The translations under genes and the position numbers were made by a program. The notes beneath the pieces are model-generated. The model did no database searches. It saw nothing but the letters and a program-made list of their open reading frames with translations, and had not been told where the DNA came from. A DNA stretch of 64,000 bases from JAHFPN01 sp963765745 (lineage in GTDB: Bacteria > Pseudomonadota > Alphaproteobacteria > Rhizobiales > Xanthobacteraceae). Location of the stretch: assembly GCA_963765745.1 (NCBI GenBank), contig CAVXXM010000003.1:558001-622000 (forward strand), in the 5' to 3' direction. Below, one piece after another: positions 10,456-20,367 of this stretch; within the stretch, counting starts at the first letter, position 1; each line of letters opens with the position of its first letter.

Positions 10456-11208
10456 ATGACCGATCACGACGCCCCACGGCCGGAAGACTCGTCCGGCGCT
10501 CCATTGCATGTCGCCGTCATCATGGACGGCAACGGGCGCTGGGCCGCCGCGCGCGGCTTGCCGCGGCGCGAGGGCCACCGGCGCGGGGTCGAGGCGCTGC
10601 GCCAGGCGGTGCGGGCCGCGGGCGATCTCGGCATCAAGGTCTTCACCATCTACAGCTTCAGCGCCGAGAACTGGTCGCGGCCGCCGGACGAAATCAGCGA
10701 CCTGATGGGGTTGCTCAAGCGCTTCGTACGCAACGATCTGGCAGAGCTGCATGGCAAAGGCGTGCGCGTGCGCGTGATCGGCGACCGTGCCGGTCTCGAT
10801 GCTGAAATCCTGTCGCTGCTGGCGGAGGCCGAGAATCTCACGCGCGAAAACGAGAAATTCACGCTGGTGGTCGCCTTCAATTACGGCGGCCGGCAGGAGA
10901 TCGCGCGCGCCGCCGCGCGCATCGCCGAGGAGGCGAGGGCGGGCCGCCTCGATCCGGCCGACGTCGATATGGCCGTGTTCGAGCGGCATCTCGATACGGC
11001 GGGACTGCCCGATCCGGATCTGGTGATCCGCACCAGCGGCGAACTCCGGATCTCGAATTTCCTGCTTTGGCAGTCGGCCTACGCGGAGTTCGTGTTTCTC
11101 CCGATCCACTGGCCGGATTTCGATCGCGCCGCGCTGGAGACCGCGATCGACGAGTTTCGCCGCCGCGAACGCCGCTTCGGCGGCCTCAAAGCCAGCGCGG
11201 GATCGTGA
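10456..11208 (+). CDS. uppS: Undecaprenyl diphosphate synthase (cis-prenyltransferase)
   Basis: Condenses isopentenyl diphosphate onto farnesyl diphosphate to make the C55 lipid carrier for peptidoglycan and O-antigen. The 250 residues include the catalytic HVAVIMDGNGRWA motif near residue 20, FTIYSFSAENWSRP and the C-terminal RTSGELRISNFLLWQSAYAE. The ATG at 10456 is preferred over an upstream in-frame codon inside frr. The stop TGA overlaps the GTG start of cdsA (GTGA), implying coupled translation. Confidence 0.96.
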   Translation: MTDHDAPRPEDSSGAPLHVAVIMDGNGRWAAARGLPRREGHRRGVEALRQAVRAAGDLGIKVFTIYSFSAENWSRPPDEISDLMGLLKRFVRNDLAELHGKGVRVRVIGDRAGLDAEILSLLAEAENLTRENEKFTLVVAFNYGGRQEIARAAARIAEEARAGRLDPADVDMAVFERHLDTAGLPDPDLVIRTSGELRISNFLLWQSAYAEFVFLPIHWPDFDRAALETAIDEFRRRERRFGGLKASAGS

Positions 11209-12035
11209 GCGCCGCCGTGGCGGAGCGCGCCATCGCTGCGCACGGCAAACGGATCGTCTCCGCGGTCATTCTCGGATTGCTGGCGCTCGGCGTGGCCATT
11301 CTTGGCGGGCCGCTGTTCCTGCTGTTCTGGGCCGCTGCATGCGGCGGAATCTTTTGGGAATGGAACGCGCTGGTCGGAGCCGCGCCGCGTAACGCTGCGC
11401 TCGCACTTGGCGGCGCCGGGCTCGCGGGAGCGGCGATTTCGCTTGGTTTCGGCGCGCCATTGGTCGCGTTGCTTTGGATTGTCGCCGGTGCTGTCGCGGT
11501 TGCGATCTTCGCGCGGCCGCCGGTTTGGAGCGCCGCCGGCGTGCTCTACGCGGCTGCGTTGCTGGTCCCCGTCATAGTCCTGCGCGGTGACGCGCGGCTC
11601 GGGCTCGTCGCGGTTCTGTTCCTGTTCGCGACGGTGTGGGCTACGGACGTGGCCGCACTTTACTCTGGCCGTTATTTCGGCGGGCCGAAGCTCGCGCCGA
11701 GAATCAGCCCGGCCAAGACCTGGTCCGGCGCGATCGGTGGCGCGCTCGCCGGTATCGCGGGCGGTATCGCACTTCTTGCAGTGATGCGTTTCGAGTTCAG
11801 TGCGATCCATTTCCTCGTGGCGCTGGCGGTGTCGGTCGTGGCCCAGCTCGGCGATCTATTCGAGTCCTGGGTCAAGCGGCAGTTCAGCGTGAAGGATGCC
11901 GGCGGGCTCATTCCCGGCCATGGCGGCATCATGGACCGGCTCGACGGGTTCATCGCCGCGGCGCTCGCCGCCGCGATTTTTGGAATTCTGCGCTCAGGCG
12001 TGGCTGCCCCGGGGCAGGGACTCCTGCAATGGTGA
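11205..12035 (+). CDS. cdsA: Phosphatidate cytidylyltransferase
   Basis: Integral membrane enzyme making CDP-diacylglycerol from phosphatidate and CTP, the precursor of all phospholipids. The 276-residue product has about seven hydrophobic helices and the C-terminal family signature containing LGDLFESWVKRQFSVKDAG and GHGGIMDRLDG (about residues 215-250), whose aspartates bind metal. GTG at 11205 overlaps the uppS stop; a longer ORF starting inside uppS is not needed. Its own stop overlaps the dxr start (ATGGTGA). Confidence 0.94.
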   Translation: MSAAVAERAIAAHGKRIVSAVILGLLALGVAILGGPLFLLFWAAACGGIFWEWNALVGAAPRNAALALGGAGLAGAAISLGFGAPLVALLWIVAGAVAVAIFARPPVWSAAGVLYAAALLVPVIVLRGDARLGLVAVLFLFATVWATDVAALYSGRYFGGPKLAPRISPAKTWSGAIGGALAGIAGGIALLAVMRFEFSAIHFLVALAVSVVAQLGDLFESWVKRQFSVKDAGGLIPGHGGIMDRLDGFIAAALAAAIFGILRSGVAAPGQGLLQW

Positions 12036-13216
12036 GCGGCGCAAAAACGCGGGTCAGCATTCTCGGCGCCACGGGCTCGATCGGCGCGAGCGCGCTCGAT
12101 CTGTTGCGCCGGGGGGCGCGCTACGAAATAGGCGCGCTTACGGCCAAGCGCGACGCGCAGAAGCTTAGCGTTCTGGCGCGCGAGTTCGGCGCCAAGCTCG
12201 CGGTGGTCGCGGACGCGGCAAGCTATCGCGAACTGAAGGACGCGCTTGCGGGTACCGGGATCGAGGCCGCCGCCGGGCGCGAGGGTCTGCTCGCCGCGGC
12301 GAACCTGTCCGCGGACGTGGTGATCGCCGCGATCACCGGCGCGGCGGGGCTGGAGCCGACCATGGCGGCGCTGTCACCCGGCCGGCGCATCGCGCTCGCC
12401 AACAAGGAGTGTCTGGTCTCCGCGGGCAAGCTGTTCATGGCGACGGCGCGGGCGCGCGGCGCCGAGGTGCTGCCGCTCGACTCCGAGCACAATGCGGTGT
12501 TGCAGGCGCTCGCCGCCGGTCCGCGCGACGCGGTCGAGATGGTCACGCTCACGGCCTCGGGCGGGCCGTTCCGGACTTACGCCAAGGAACGTCTCGCGCG
12601 GGTGACGCCGGAGGAGGCGCTGCGCCATCCGACCTGGTCCATGGGCGCGAAAATCAGCATCGATTCCGCGACGCTGATGAACAAGGGCCTGGAGATCGTG
12701 GAGGCGCATCATCTGTTCGGCCTGGCGCCGGAGCGGCTCGATATTCTGATCCACCCGCAATCGATCGTGCATGCGCTGGTCGCATTCCGCGACGGCTCGG
12801 TGGTGGCGGGCCTGTCGGTAGCCGACATGCGGGTGCCGATCGGGGTCGCGCTGTCCTGGCCCAAGCGCGCCGCCTGGGACGCGCCGCGGCTGGAGCTCGC
12901 CAAACTCGGCGCGCTCTCCTTCGAGGCGCCCGATCCGGAGCGGTTCCCGGCGCTCAGAATCGCTCGCGCCGCGCTGGCGGCCGGAGGGGCCGCGCCCACC
13001 ATTCTTAACGCGGCCAACGAGGTCGCGGTCGAGGCGTTCCTGGCCGGCCGGATCGGCTTTCCGGGCATCCCCGCGCTGGTCGAAACCGTTATGGCGCAAG
13101 CGGAATCGGACGGTCTGCAGGAGCCGGCCTCGGTCGAGGAGGCGCTGGCCGTTGACCATGTTGGCAGAGATCGGGCCCGGGCCCTCTTGCCCCAATTCGC
13201 CGCAAAGGCTTCTTAG
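12029..13216 (+). CDS. dxr: 1-deoxy-D-xylulose 5-phosphate reductoisomerase
   Basis: First committed enzyme of the MEP isoprenoid pathway, converting DXP to MEP with NADPH. The 395 residues start with the Rossmann motif SILGATGSIGASALDLL (about residues 10-25). They contain NKECLVSAG, the metal-binding LDSEHNAV, TASGGPF and the C-terminal LNAANEVAVEAFL. The ATG at 12029 overlaps the cdsA stop by 7 nt, and the open frame upstream of it is cdsA out of frame. Confidence 0.96.
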   Translation: MVSGAKTRVSILGATGSIGASALDLLRRGARYEIGALTAKRDAQKLSVLAREFGAKLAVVADAASYRELKDALAGTGIEAAAGREGLLAAANLSADVVIAAITGAAGLEPTMAALSPGRRIALANKECLVSAGKLFMATARARGAEVLPLDSEHNAVLQALAAGPRDAVEMVTLTASGGPFRTYAKERLARVTPEEALRHPTWSMGAKISIDSATLMNKGLEIVEAHHLFGLAPERLDILIHPQSIVHALVAFRDGSVVAGLSVADMRVPIGVALSWPKRAAWDAPRLELAKLGALSFEAPDPERFPALRIARAALAAGGAAPTILNAANEVAVEAFLAGRIGFPGIPALVETVMAQAESDGLQEPASVEEALAVDHVGRDRARALLPQFAAKAS

Positions 13217-13260
13217 TCACTTGTTAGGCATTCCCCGGCGGGGAAACAAAGGGGCCATTC

Positions 13261-14406
13261 ATGGACTTCGTTTCGGGTCTCGGCACGTGGGGTGCCTGGC
13301 TCCTCGGCTATGTGATCCCGTTCCTGTTCGTGCTGACGGTCGTGGTGTTCTTCCACGAGCTCGGCCATTTCTGGGTCGCGCGCCGCTGCGGCGTGAAAAT
13401 CGACGCGTTCTCGGTGGGCTTCGGGCCGGAGCTGCTGGGCTGGACCGACCGGCACGGCACGCGCTGGCGCCTCGCGGCCATTCCGCTCGGTGGCTATGTG
13501 CGCTTTCACGGCGACGACAGCGCGGCTAGCACGCCTGATCTCAACGCGCTCGCGAAAATGGGCGCGGAGGAAAAGCGCGGGTCCTTCTATCACAAGCCGG
13601 TGGGACAACGGGCGGCGGTCGTCGCCGCCGGGCCGATCGCCAATTTCATCCTCGCGATCGTGATTTTCGCGGCCATGTTCGCAGTGGTCGGCAAGCAGGT
13701 GACGCCGCCGCGCGTCGATGCCGTGCAGGCCGGTAGTGCGGCGGAAGCCGCGGGCTTCAAGGGCGGCGATCTGGTGCTGACGATCGACGGCAAGCCGATC
13801 GAGAGCTTCGGCGACATGCAGCGCATCGTCGGCGCCAGCCCCGGACAGGCGCTCGCCGTCGTGGTCGAGCGCGCGGGCGCGCAGGTCGCACTTACGGCGA
13901 CCCCGCAAATGCGGGAAATGAAGGATAATTTCGGCAACGTGATGCGCATCGGCGTGCTCGGCATCTCGCGCTCGCCGAACGCCTCCGAGGTCGTGACCCA
14001 ACGCTATGGTCCGATCGAGGCGGTGCAGCTCGGGTTCGCCGAGACCTGGTTCGTCGTGGAACGGACGATGACCTACATCGGCCGGATGATCGTCGGGCGC
14101 GAATCGGCGGACCAGTTGGGCGGGCCGATCCGCATCGCGCAGGTATCGGGGCAGGTGGCGAGCCTCGGCTTCGTGGCGCTCCTGCATCTCACCGCGGTGC
14201 TATCGATCAGTATCGGGCTGCTGAATCTGTTCCCGGTTCCGCTGCTCGATGGCGGGCACCTTTTATTTTACGCGATCGAGGCTCTGCGCGGACGGCCGCT
14301 CAGCGACCGGATGCAGGAAGTGGGCTTCCGAATCGGGCTGGCGCTCGTCGTCATGTTGATGATCTTCGCCACCTGGAACGACCTTTCGCATCTAATGGGG
14401 CTTTAG
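13261..14406 (+). CDS. rseP: RIP metalloprotease RseP (site-2 protease)
   Basis: Intramembrane zinc protease that cleaves anti-sigma factors and signal-peptide remnants. The 381-residue product has the active-site HExxH in the first helix (FFHELGHFWVARR, about residues 28-40). A periplasmic PDZ domain follows (about 155-235, SAAEAAGFKGGDLVLTIDG). The C-terminal helix carries the third zinc ligand (PVPLLDGGHLLFY). Only one PDZ domain is apparent. Genes for bamA and lipid A synthesis follow, the common gammaproteobacterial and alphaproteobacterial order. Confidence 0.95.
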   Translation: MDFVSGLGTWGAWLLGYVIPFLFVLTVVVFFHELGHFWVARRCGVKIDAFSVGFGPELLGWTDRHGTRWRLAAIPLGGYVRFHGDDSAASTPDLNALAKMGAEEKRGSFYHKPVGQRAAVVAAGPIANFILAIVIFAAMFAVVGKQVTPPRVDAVQAGSAAEAAGFKGGDLVLTIDGKPIESFGDMQRIVGASPGQALAVVVERAGAQVALTATPQMREMKDNFGNVMRIGVLGISRSPNASEVVTQRYGPIEAVQLGFAETWFVVERTMTYIGRMIVGRESADQLGGPIRIAQVSGQVASLGFVALLHLTAVLSISIGLLNLFPVPLLDGGHLLFYAIEALRGRPLSDRMQEVGFRIGLALVVMLMIFATWNDLSHLMGL

Positions 14407-14612
14407 GTCCCGATAAAGCCTTGTTGTTCCCCCAGATTCCATCCGTGGCCGTGGAGCAACGCGGGCATGAAAAAGCGCTTGGGGGCGAGCCGGGGGCGGT
14501 TTGCAAGACCATGAAAAGACTGTACAAACGCTCGGAAGCGAGAGAATCCGCGCATTTCCCGTGCGCGGCAACGGTCGAATTTACTCAGGCTCCACGCTAG
14601 GTCTTGCGGCAA

Positions 14613-17001
14613 ATGATGGTTCTAGTTGGCGTTAGGGGGAGGCGTGCGGCGCTTTGTGCCGCAATGCTTGCCGGGCTCATGTGGCTGGCCGTCGGCTTGG
14701 CCGCGCCCGATATCGCCCACGCTCAGGGTACCGCCGCCATCCAGGTGCAGGGCAACAAGCGCGTCGATGCCGACACGATTCGGGGCTATTTCAATCTCAA
14801 GCCGGGCGAACGCCTGGACGCGGCCAAGATCGACGAGGGCCTGAAGGCGCTCTACGCCACCGGCATGTTCGAGGACGTCCGTATCAGTCAGGCGGGCGGG
14901 CGAGTGATCGTCACGGTGGCGGAGAATCCGGTCATCAACCGGGTCGCGTTCGAGGGCAACCGCCGCGTCAAAGACGAACAACTGGTCGCCGAGGTTCAGT
15001 CGAAGTCGCGCAGTCCCTTGTCGCGGCCGATGGTTCAGGCCGACGTGCAGCGCATCGTCGATATCTATCGCCGCAGCGGACGCTTCGACGTGCGCGTCGA
15101 GCCGAAAATCATCGATCGGCCCAATAGCCGCGTCGACCTCGTGTTCGAGATCTCGGAAGGCGACCGCACGACGGTGCGCAGAATCGTCTTCGTCGGCAAC
15201 AAGGCGTTCTCCGACTGGAAGCTCAAGGACGTCATCACCACCGGGCAGACGAATTGGCTGAGCTTCCTCAAGAATAACGACGTCTACGATCCGGATCGGG
15301 TGAACGCCGACCAGGAGCTGTTGCGCCGCTTCTATCTCAAGAACGGCTACGCCGACTTCCGCATCGTCTCGGCCAATGTGGTCAACGACCCGGGCGCTTC
15401 CGGCTTCGTGCTCACCTTGACGTTCGAGGAGGGCGAACAATACCGGTTCGGAACGATCGACGTGCTGTCCAACGTGCGCGCGGTGGACGCGGAGACGCTG
15501 CGCCGTCTCGTGCGCGGTTCGCCCGGCGCGGTCTATAACGCGGAGCTGGTCGAGAAATCGATGGAGGAAATTTCCATCGAGCTGGCGAAACGCGGCTATG
15601 CGTTCTCCCAGGTGCGCCCGCGCGGCGACCGCGATTTCGCGAACCGGCGGATCAACGTTCTGTACACGGTCGAAGAAGGGCCGCGCGTTTATGTCGAGCG
15701 CATCAATGTCCGCGGCAACACGCGCACCCGCGATTATGTGGTCCGCCGCGAGATCGATCTGTACGAGGGCGACGCCTATAACCGGGCCTTCGTCGATCGC
15801 GCCGAGCGGCGGCTGAAGAACCTCGGCTACTTCAAGAACGTCAAGATTTCCAACGAGCCCGGCTCGGCGGCGGACCGGGTGATCGTCAATGTCGATGTCG
15901 AAGAACAGATGACCGGTGAATTCTCGATCGCCGGCGGCTATTCGACCTCGGACGGCCTCATCGGCGAGGTGTCGGTCGGCGAGCGCAACTTCCTCGGCCG
16001 CGGCCAGACCGTCCGCCTGTCGGGGAGCTATGGACAGCTCAGCCGCGGCGCCGAGTTCTCGTTCACCGAGCCGTATTTCCTCGGCTACGGGATGGCCGCG
16101 GGCTTCGATCTGTTCACCAAGCTCACGGACCAGTCGACCTATTACAGCTACAGCAACCGGACCACCGGCGGCACGTTGCGCGCGGGCTTCTTCCTGCGCG
16201 ACGACCTGACGCTGGGAGTGCGGTATTCGCTCTACCAGCGCGACATCTCGATCTGCGGACTTGCCGACGGTCTCTGCCGCCATCGTGCAGGCTCTGGGGC
16301 GGACACTGACCTCGTCGGTGGGCTACACGCTGCTCTACAACACGCTCGACAACCCCCAGAATCCGAATGAGGGTGCATACATCAATTTCAGTCAGGATTT
16401 CGCCGGCCTCGGCGGCGACGTCAAATTCATCCGCACCACGATCGACGGCCGCTATTACTATCCCTTGACCAGCGATTTCACCCTGATGCTTCGCGGCCAG
16501 GCGGGCAATGTCTATGGCTGGGGCAGTACGCCGCTCAATATCTTCGACCATTTCTTCAAGGGCCCGGAAATCGTGCGCGGGTTCCAGACCGCGGGCATCG
16601 GTCCGCGCGATCTCGGCTCCCGCGACCCAGGATGCGCTCGGCGGTTCGCTCTATTGGGGCGCCACCGCGGAAATCCTGTTCCCGCTCAGCTTCATCCCGA
16701 AGGATTTCGGATTGCGCGCGGCGGTGTTCGCCGATGCCGGCTCGCTGTGGAACTACAAGGGCGCGACGACCATTCCAGGCGCGCCGGCATTCTACGCCGC
16801 ATGTGCCCCGTCAGGGTCCAAACAATGCCATCCGGCAATGTCTGCGTCGCGGACTCCGGCTTGATCCGCACTTCGGTCGGCGCCAGCTTGATCTGGGCGT
16901 CGCCGTTCGGGCCGCTGCGCTTCGACTATGCCTTCGCGCTCACCAAGGAGCCGTGGGACAAGTTGCAGGCCTTCCGGTTCGGGGGCATGAGCCGCTTCTG
17001 A
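14613..17001 (+). CDS. bamA: Outer membrane protein assembly factor BamA (three apparent frameshifts)
   Basis: Central beta-barrel component of the BAM complex. A signal peptide (about residues 1-35, cleaved near AHA-QG) precedes five POTRA repeats (about 40-420), then the Omp85 barrel ending in FRFGGMSRF with the expected terminal Phe. Frame changes occur at GG 16269-16270 (+1), CCC 16619-16621 (+1) and CC 16828-16829 (one base missing). With these corrected the gene encodes about 795 residues. The barrel has a cysteine pair near CAPSG/KQC in a loop. ATG 14613 is chosen; TTG 14604 is possible. An essential gene with three homopolymer lesions points to sequence error. Confidence 0.92.
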
Positions 17002-17050
17002 CCGAGGTCAGGGGTTCGATGCGCCGCAGTGGCGCAGGACCAGAACGTGC

Positions 17051-18133
17051 ATGACCGTATCCTCGACATTCCGTTCACGGGACTCGATCACGCTCGGCGA
17101 GATCGTGCGGCTTACCAAGTGCGAGCCCGCCGGCGCGGTCGATCTTGAGCGGCGCATCACCGGCATCGCACCGCTCGACAGCGCCGGGCCGGACGACATC
17201 GCGTTTTACGATAGTCCGCGCTTCCTCGACGACCTCAAGCGCACCGCCGCCGGGGCGTGCTTCGTCAAGCCCGCGCAGATCGCTCATGTGCCGGCCGGTG
17301 TCGCGGTGCTGACCTGCAGCAAGCCCTATCTCTCGATGGTCGCGGTCACCAGCGAGCTGTTCGGCGGCGCGCTGCGGCCGGGGCCGGTATTCGGCGGACG
17401 CGGGGTCGATTCCGGCGCTTTCGTCCATCCGGAGGCGCGGCTCGAGGACGACGTAACGGTCGACCCGGGCGCGGTGATCGGTCCGCGCGCGGAGATCGGC
17501 AGCGGCACGATAATCGGCGCCAATGCCGTGATCGGCGCCGACGTTTGCGTCGGGCGCAACTGCTCGATCGGGCCGGGCGCCTCGGTGCTGCATGCGCTGA
17601 TCGGCGACCGGGTGATCCTGCATCCGGGCGTGCGTATCGGGCAGGACGGTTTCGGGTTCATTCCGGGCCCGCGCGGGCTGACCAAAGTGCCGCAGGTCGG
17701 ACGCGTCGTCATCCAGGACGACGTCGAGATCGGCGCCGGGACGGCCATCGATCGCGGCGTGAACCGCGATACCGTGGTGGGCGAGGCCACCAAGATCGAC
17801 AATCTCGTGCAGATTGGCCACAACGTGACGATCGGGCGGCATTGCATCATCGTCGCTCTGGCGGGAATTTCCGGCAGCGTCACGCTCGGAGAGCGTGTAC
17901 AGATCGGCGGGCAGGTCGGGATCGCCGACCGCCTGACGATCGGCGACGGCGCCCGGGTCGCGGCGCAGAGCGGCGTGAAAAACAATATTCCCGCCGGAGA
18001 GACCTGGTACTGGACGCCGGCGATGCGCGCCCGTGACGCAATGCTGTTGCTGCGGGCGCTCGACGAATTGATGGCTAATAAGAAGGCGACGGAAACGCAG
18101 GCCGCAGGAAGTGGCGATGAGCAAACCGGCTGA
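17051..18133 (+). CDS. lpxD: UDP-3-O-(3-hydroxyacyl)glucosamine N-acyltransferase
   Basis: Third acylation step of lipid A synthesis: adds a hydroxyacyl chain from acyl-ACP to the amino group of UDP-3-O-acylglucosamine. The 360 residues comprise an N-terminal uridine-binding domain (about 1-110), a left-handed beta-helix of hexapeptide repeats (about 115-310, many I-G-x-x-x-x units), and a C-terminal helix. The catalytic His lies in the conserved KIDNLVQIGHNVTIG segment. The stop overlaps the fabZ start. Confidence 0.96.
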   Translation: MTVSSTFRSRDSITLGEIVRLTKCEPAGAVDLERRITGIAPLDSAGPDDIAFYDSPRFLDDLKRTAAGACFVKPAQIAHVPAGVAVLTCSKPYLSMVAVTSELFGGALRPGPVFGGRGVDSGAFVHPEARLEDDVTVDPGAVIGPRAEIGSGTIIGANAVIGADVCVGRNCSIGPGASVLHALIGDRVILHPGVRIGQDGFGFIPGPRGLTKVPQVGRVVIQDDVEIGAGTAIDRGVNRDTVVGEATKIDNLVQIGHNVTIGRHCIIVALAGISGSVTLGERVQIGGQVGIADRLTIGDGARVAAQSGVKNNIPAGETWYWTPAMRARDAMLLLRALDELMANKKATETQAAGSGDEQTG

Positions 18134-18596
18134 ACAGGCGGCGAAAGCGGTGGAATATCCGCGGGTTCTCGAGATGGACGATCTGCTCCGTCTGCTGCCG
18201 CATCGCTATCCGTTCCTGATGATCGACCGCGTGATCGAGATCGACCGCGACCAGTCTTGTATCGGGATCAAGAACGTCACGGGCGACGAGCCGTTCTTTC
18301 CGGGCCATTTCCCCGGCCGGCCGGTGATGCCGGGCGTGTTGATGGTCGAGGGCATGGCGCAGACGGCCGGCGCGATCTGCGGGATGGTCAACAGCCGCGC
18401 CAGGCCGCCCTCGGTGCTTCTGCTCACCATCGACAAGGCGAAGTTCCGCCGGCCGGTTCTGCCAGGCCACGTCATCGAATATCACATGCGGATGATGACG
18501 CGGCGGAAGCGGATGTGGTGGTACCGGGGCGAGGCGAAAGTCGACGGCGAAGTCGTCGCCGAAGCCGAGGTCGGCGCTCTTCTCTCGGAAAGCTGA
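18117..18596 (+). CDS. fabZ: 3-hydroxyacyl-ACP dehydratase FabZ
   Basis: Dehydrates 3-hydroxyacyl-ACP in fatty acid elongation and competes with LpxA/LpxD for hydroxyacyl-ACP. The 159 residues have the hot-dog fold signature: LLPHRYPFLMIDRV, the catalytic His in FFPGHFPGRPVMPG and the acidic residue in GVLMVEGMAQ. ATG 18117 lies within the end of lpxD (17 nt overlap), so the genes are co-translated. Its presence within the lpx cluster is standard. Confidence 0.96.
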   Translation: MSKPAEQAAKAVEYPRVLEMDDLLRLLPHRYPFLMIDRVIEIDRDQSCIGIKNVTGDEPFFPGHFPGRPVMPGVLMVEGMAQTAGAICGMVNSRARPPSVLLLTIDKAKFRRPVLPGHVIEYHMRMMTRRKRMWWYRGEAKVDGEVVAEAEVGALLSES

Positions 18597-18600
18597 GCGC

Positions 18601-19452
18601 GTGAAGCGTATCGATTCCACCGCACGGGTTGCCGACGGCGCACGCATCGGCGCCGATGTCGAAATCGGACCCTATAGCATCGTCGGACCGAACGTAGAGC
18701 TCGGCGACGGCGTCCGGCTGCATCCGCACGTGCATATCGCCGGCTACACCAAGATCGGCCCGCGCACGGTGGTCTATCCATTCGCTTCGCTCGGCAGCCC
18801 GCCGCAATCGGTGCATTATCACGGCGGGCCGACGCGGCTGGTGATCGGCGCCGACTGCGACCTGCGCGAACACGTGACGATGAATACCGGCACCGAGGAA
18901 GGCGGCATGGAAACGCGCATCGGCGACCGCTGCTCCCTGATGGTCGCGGTACATATCGCGCACGACTGCAAGGTCGGCAGCGACGTGACGATGGTGAACA
19001 ACGTCACGCTCGCCGGGCATTGCGAGGTCGGAGATTTCGCCGTGATCAACGGATTCGCCGCGCTGCATCAATTCGTGCGCGTGGGCGCGTATACGTTCAT
19101 CGGCGGGCTCGCCGGATTGGGCAAGGATCTCGTGCCGTTCGCGACCGCGACGGGCCTGCTCGGCAGCCAGGCGGGGACGAGCCTGACGCGCGTCGGCCGG
19201 TTTCGCGGCGTCAATATGGTCGGCATGCGGCGCCGCGGCTTCTCGCGCGACGCGATCCGCACGGTGCGCGCGGCGCTGCAGACGCTATTCTCCGATGCGG
19301 GGCCGATGCGGGACCGGGCCGGACGATTGGCGGCCGCGTACCCAGACGATGCCAATGTAAGGATGATCGTCGATTTCATCCGCTTGGGCGGCAAGCGGCC
19401 GTTCATGACACCGGAGAAGGACGGCGCAGGCGGCGCGGGCGACGAGGAATAA
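18601..19452 (+). CDS. lpxA: Acyl-ACP--UDP-N-acetylglucosamine O-acyltransferase
   Basis: First enzyme of lipid A biosynthesis. The 283-residue protein is a left-handed beta-helix from residue 1 to about 190 (repeated IGxxxx hexads such as ADVEIGPYSIVGPNVELG), with the catalytic region VHIAHDCKVG (His about residue 121). A helical C-terminal domain follows. GTG 4 nt after fabZ is the start; the conserved RIDSTARVADGA begins immediately after it. Confidence 0.96.
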   Translation: MKRIDSTARVADGARIGADVEIGPYSIVGPNVELGDGVRLHPHVHIAGYTKIGPRTVVYPFASLGSPPQSVHYHGGPTRLVIGADCDLREHVTMNTGTEEGGMETRIGDRCSLMVAVHIAHDCKVGSDVTMVNNVTLAGHCEVGDFAVINGFAALHQFVRVGAYTFIGGLAGLGKDLVPFATATGLLGSQAGTSLTRVGRFRGVNMVGMRRRGFSRDAIRTVRAALQTLFSDAGPMRDRAGRLAAAYPDDANVRMIVDFIRLGGKRPFMTPEKDGAGGAGDEE

Positions 19453-19497
19453 GATCGAGCCGTGCGTAAGCGGCGTTCAATCGTAGCGGGCAACCCG

Positions 19498-20367
19498 ATG
19501 GCAGATGCTGAGAGAGAAGGCCCGCTCGCCATCATCTGTGGTGGCGGCGCTTTTCCGGCGGCGGTCGCCGATGCGGCGCAGCGGCGCGGACGCCAGGTGC
19601 TGCTGCTCGCGCTGCGCGGCTTCGCCGATGAAGCGGCCATCCAGCGCTATCCGCATCATTGGATTTATCTCGGCGCGATCGGCCGCATCATCCGGCTACT
19701 GAAGCAGCAGGGATGCCGCGATCTGGTGTTCGTCGGGGCCGTGCACCGGCCGCGCTTGCGCGATATCCGGCTCGACTGGACGACGATCCGGTGGCTGCCG
19801 ACTTACGTTCGCGTCGCGCGGCAGGGCGACAATCATCTGTTGTCCAATATCGCCCGGCTGTTCGGCCATTTGGGCGTGCGCGTTCGCGGCATCCACGAAG
19901 TCGCGCCTGAACTTCTCGTGCCGTCCGGCGTGCTCGGCCGCCACCGGCCAAGCGCAAACGAAGAAGCGGAAATCATGCTTGGACGCAGCGCGATCCGCGC
20001 GCTCGGTCCGCTCGATGTCGGCCAGGCGGCCGTGGCGGTCGGCGGCCGCGTCATCGCCATCGAGGCGGCGGAGGGGACCGCGGCCATGCTGGCCCGCGTC
20101 GCGGAAGTCAGGCGCAGCGGGCGGGTGATCGCGGCTGCGCGCGCCGGCGTATTGGTGAAGGGGCCGAAGCCCGGGCAGGACCGCCGGCTCGATCTGCCGG
20201 CGATCGGCGTCGATACCGTCACCCAGGCGGCGGAGGCAGGGCTCAAAGGCATCGCAGTCGAGGCTGGCGGCACCATCGCGGCCGATCCGAACGCATTGAT
20301 CCGCGCGGCCGACGAGGCCGGGTTGTTCCTGCTTGGCTTCGCACCGGACACGGAGGCGAGCCGGTGA
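19498..20367 (+). CDS. lpxI: UDP-2,3-diacylglucosamine pyrophosphatase LpxI
   Basis: Hydrolyses UDP-2,3-diacylglucosamine to lipid X, replacing LpxH in many alphaproteobacteria. The 289 residues match the DUF1009/LpxI architecture: N-terminal domain beginning LAIICGGGAFPAAVADAA, the LGAIGRIIRLLKQQG region, and a C-terminal domain with GVLVKGPKPGQDRRLDLPAIGVDT. The order lpxA-lpxI-lpxB supports the assignment. ATG 19498 is preferred to the GTG at 19462, whose extra residues are basic and unconserved. The stop overlaps the lpxB GTG. Confidence 0.93.
   Translation: MADAEREGPLAIICGGGAFPAAVADAAQRRGRQVLLLALRGFADEAAIQRYPHHWIYLGAIGRIIRLLKQQGCRDLVFVGAVHRPRLRDIRLDWTTIRWLPTYVRVARQGDNHLLSNIARLFGHLGVRVRGIHEVAPELLVPSGVLGRHRPSANEEAEIMLGRSAIRALGPLDVGQAAVAVGGRVIAIEAAEGTAAMLARVAEVRRSGRVIAAARAGVLVKGPKPGQDRRLDLPAIGVDTVTQAAEAGLKGIAVEAGGTIAADPNALIRAADEAGLFLLGFAPDTEASR

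Noticed and set aside
14622..16283. 553-codon open frame antisense to bamA (and similar long frames opposite dnaE at 3671-5788, rpsB/tsf at 7120-8610, lpxB at 19833-21554, pyrG at 43380-44792)
   Set aside because: High-GC codon bias leaves the antisense frames open. They show His/Arg/Asp-rich composition without family motifs and lie exactly opposite conserved genes.
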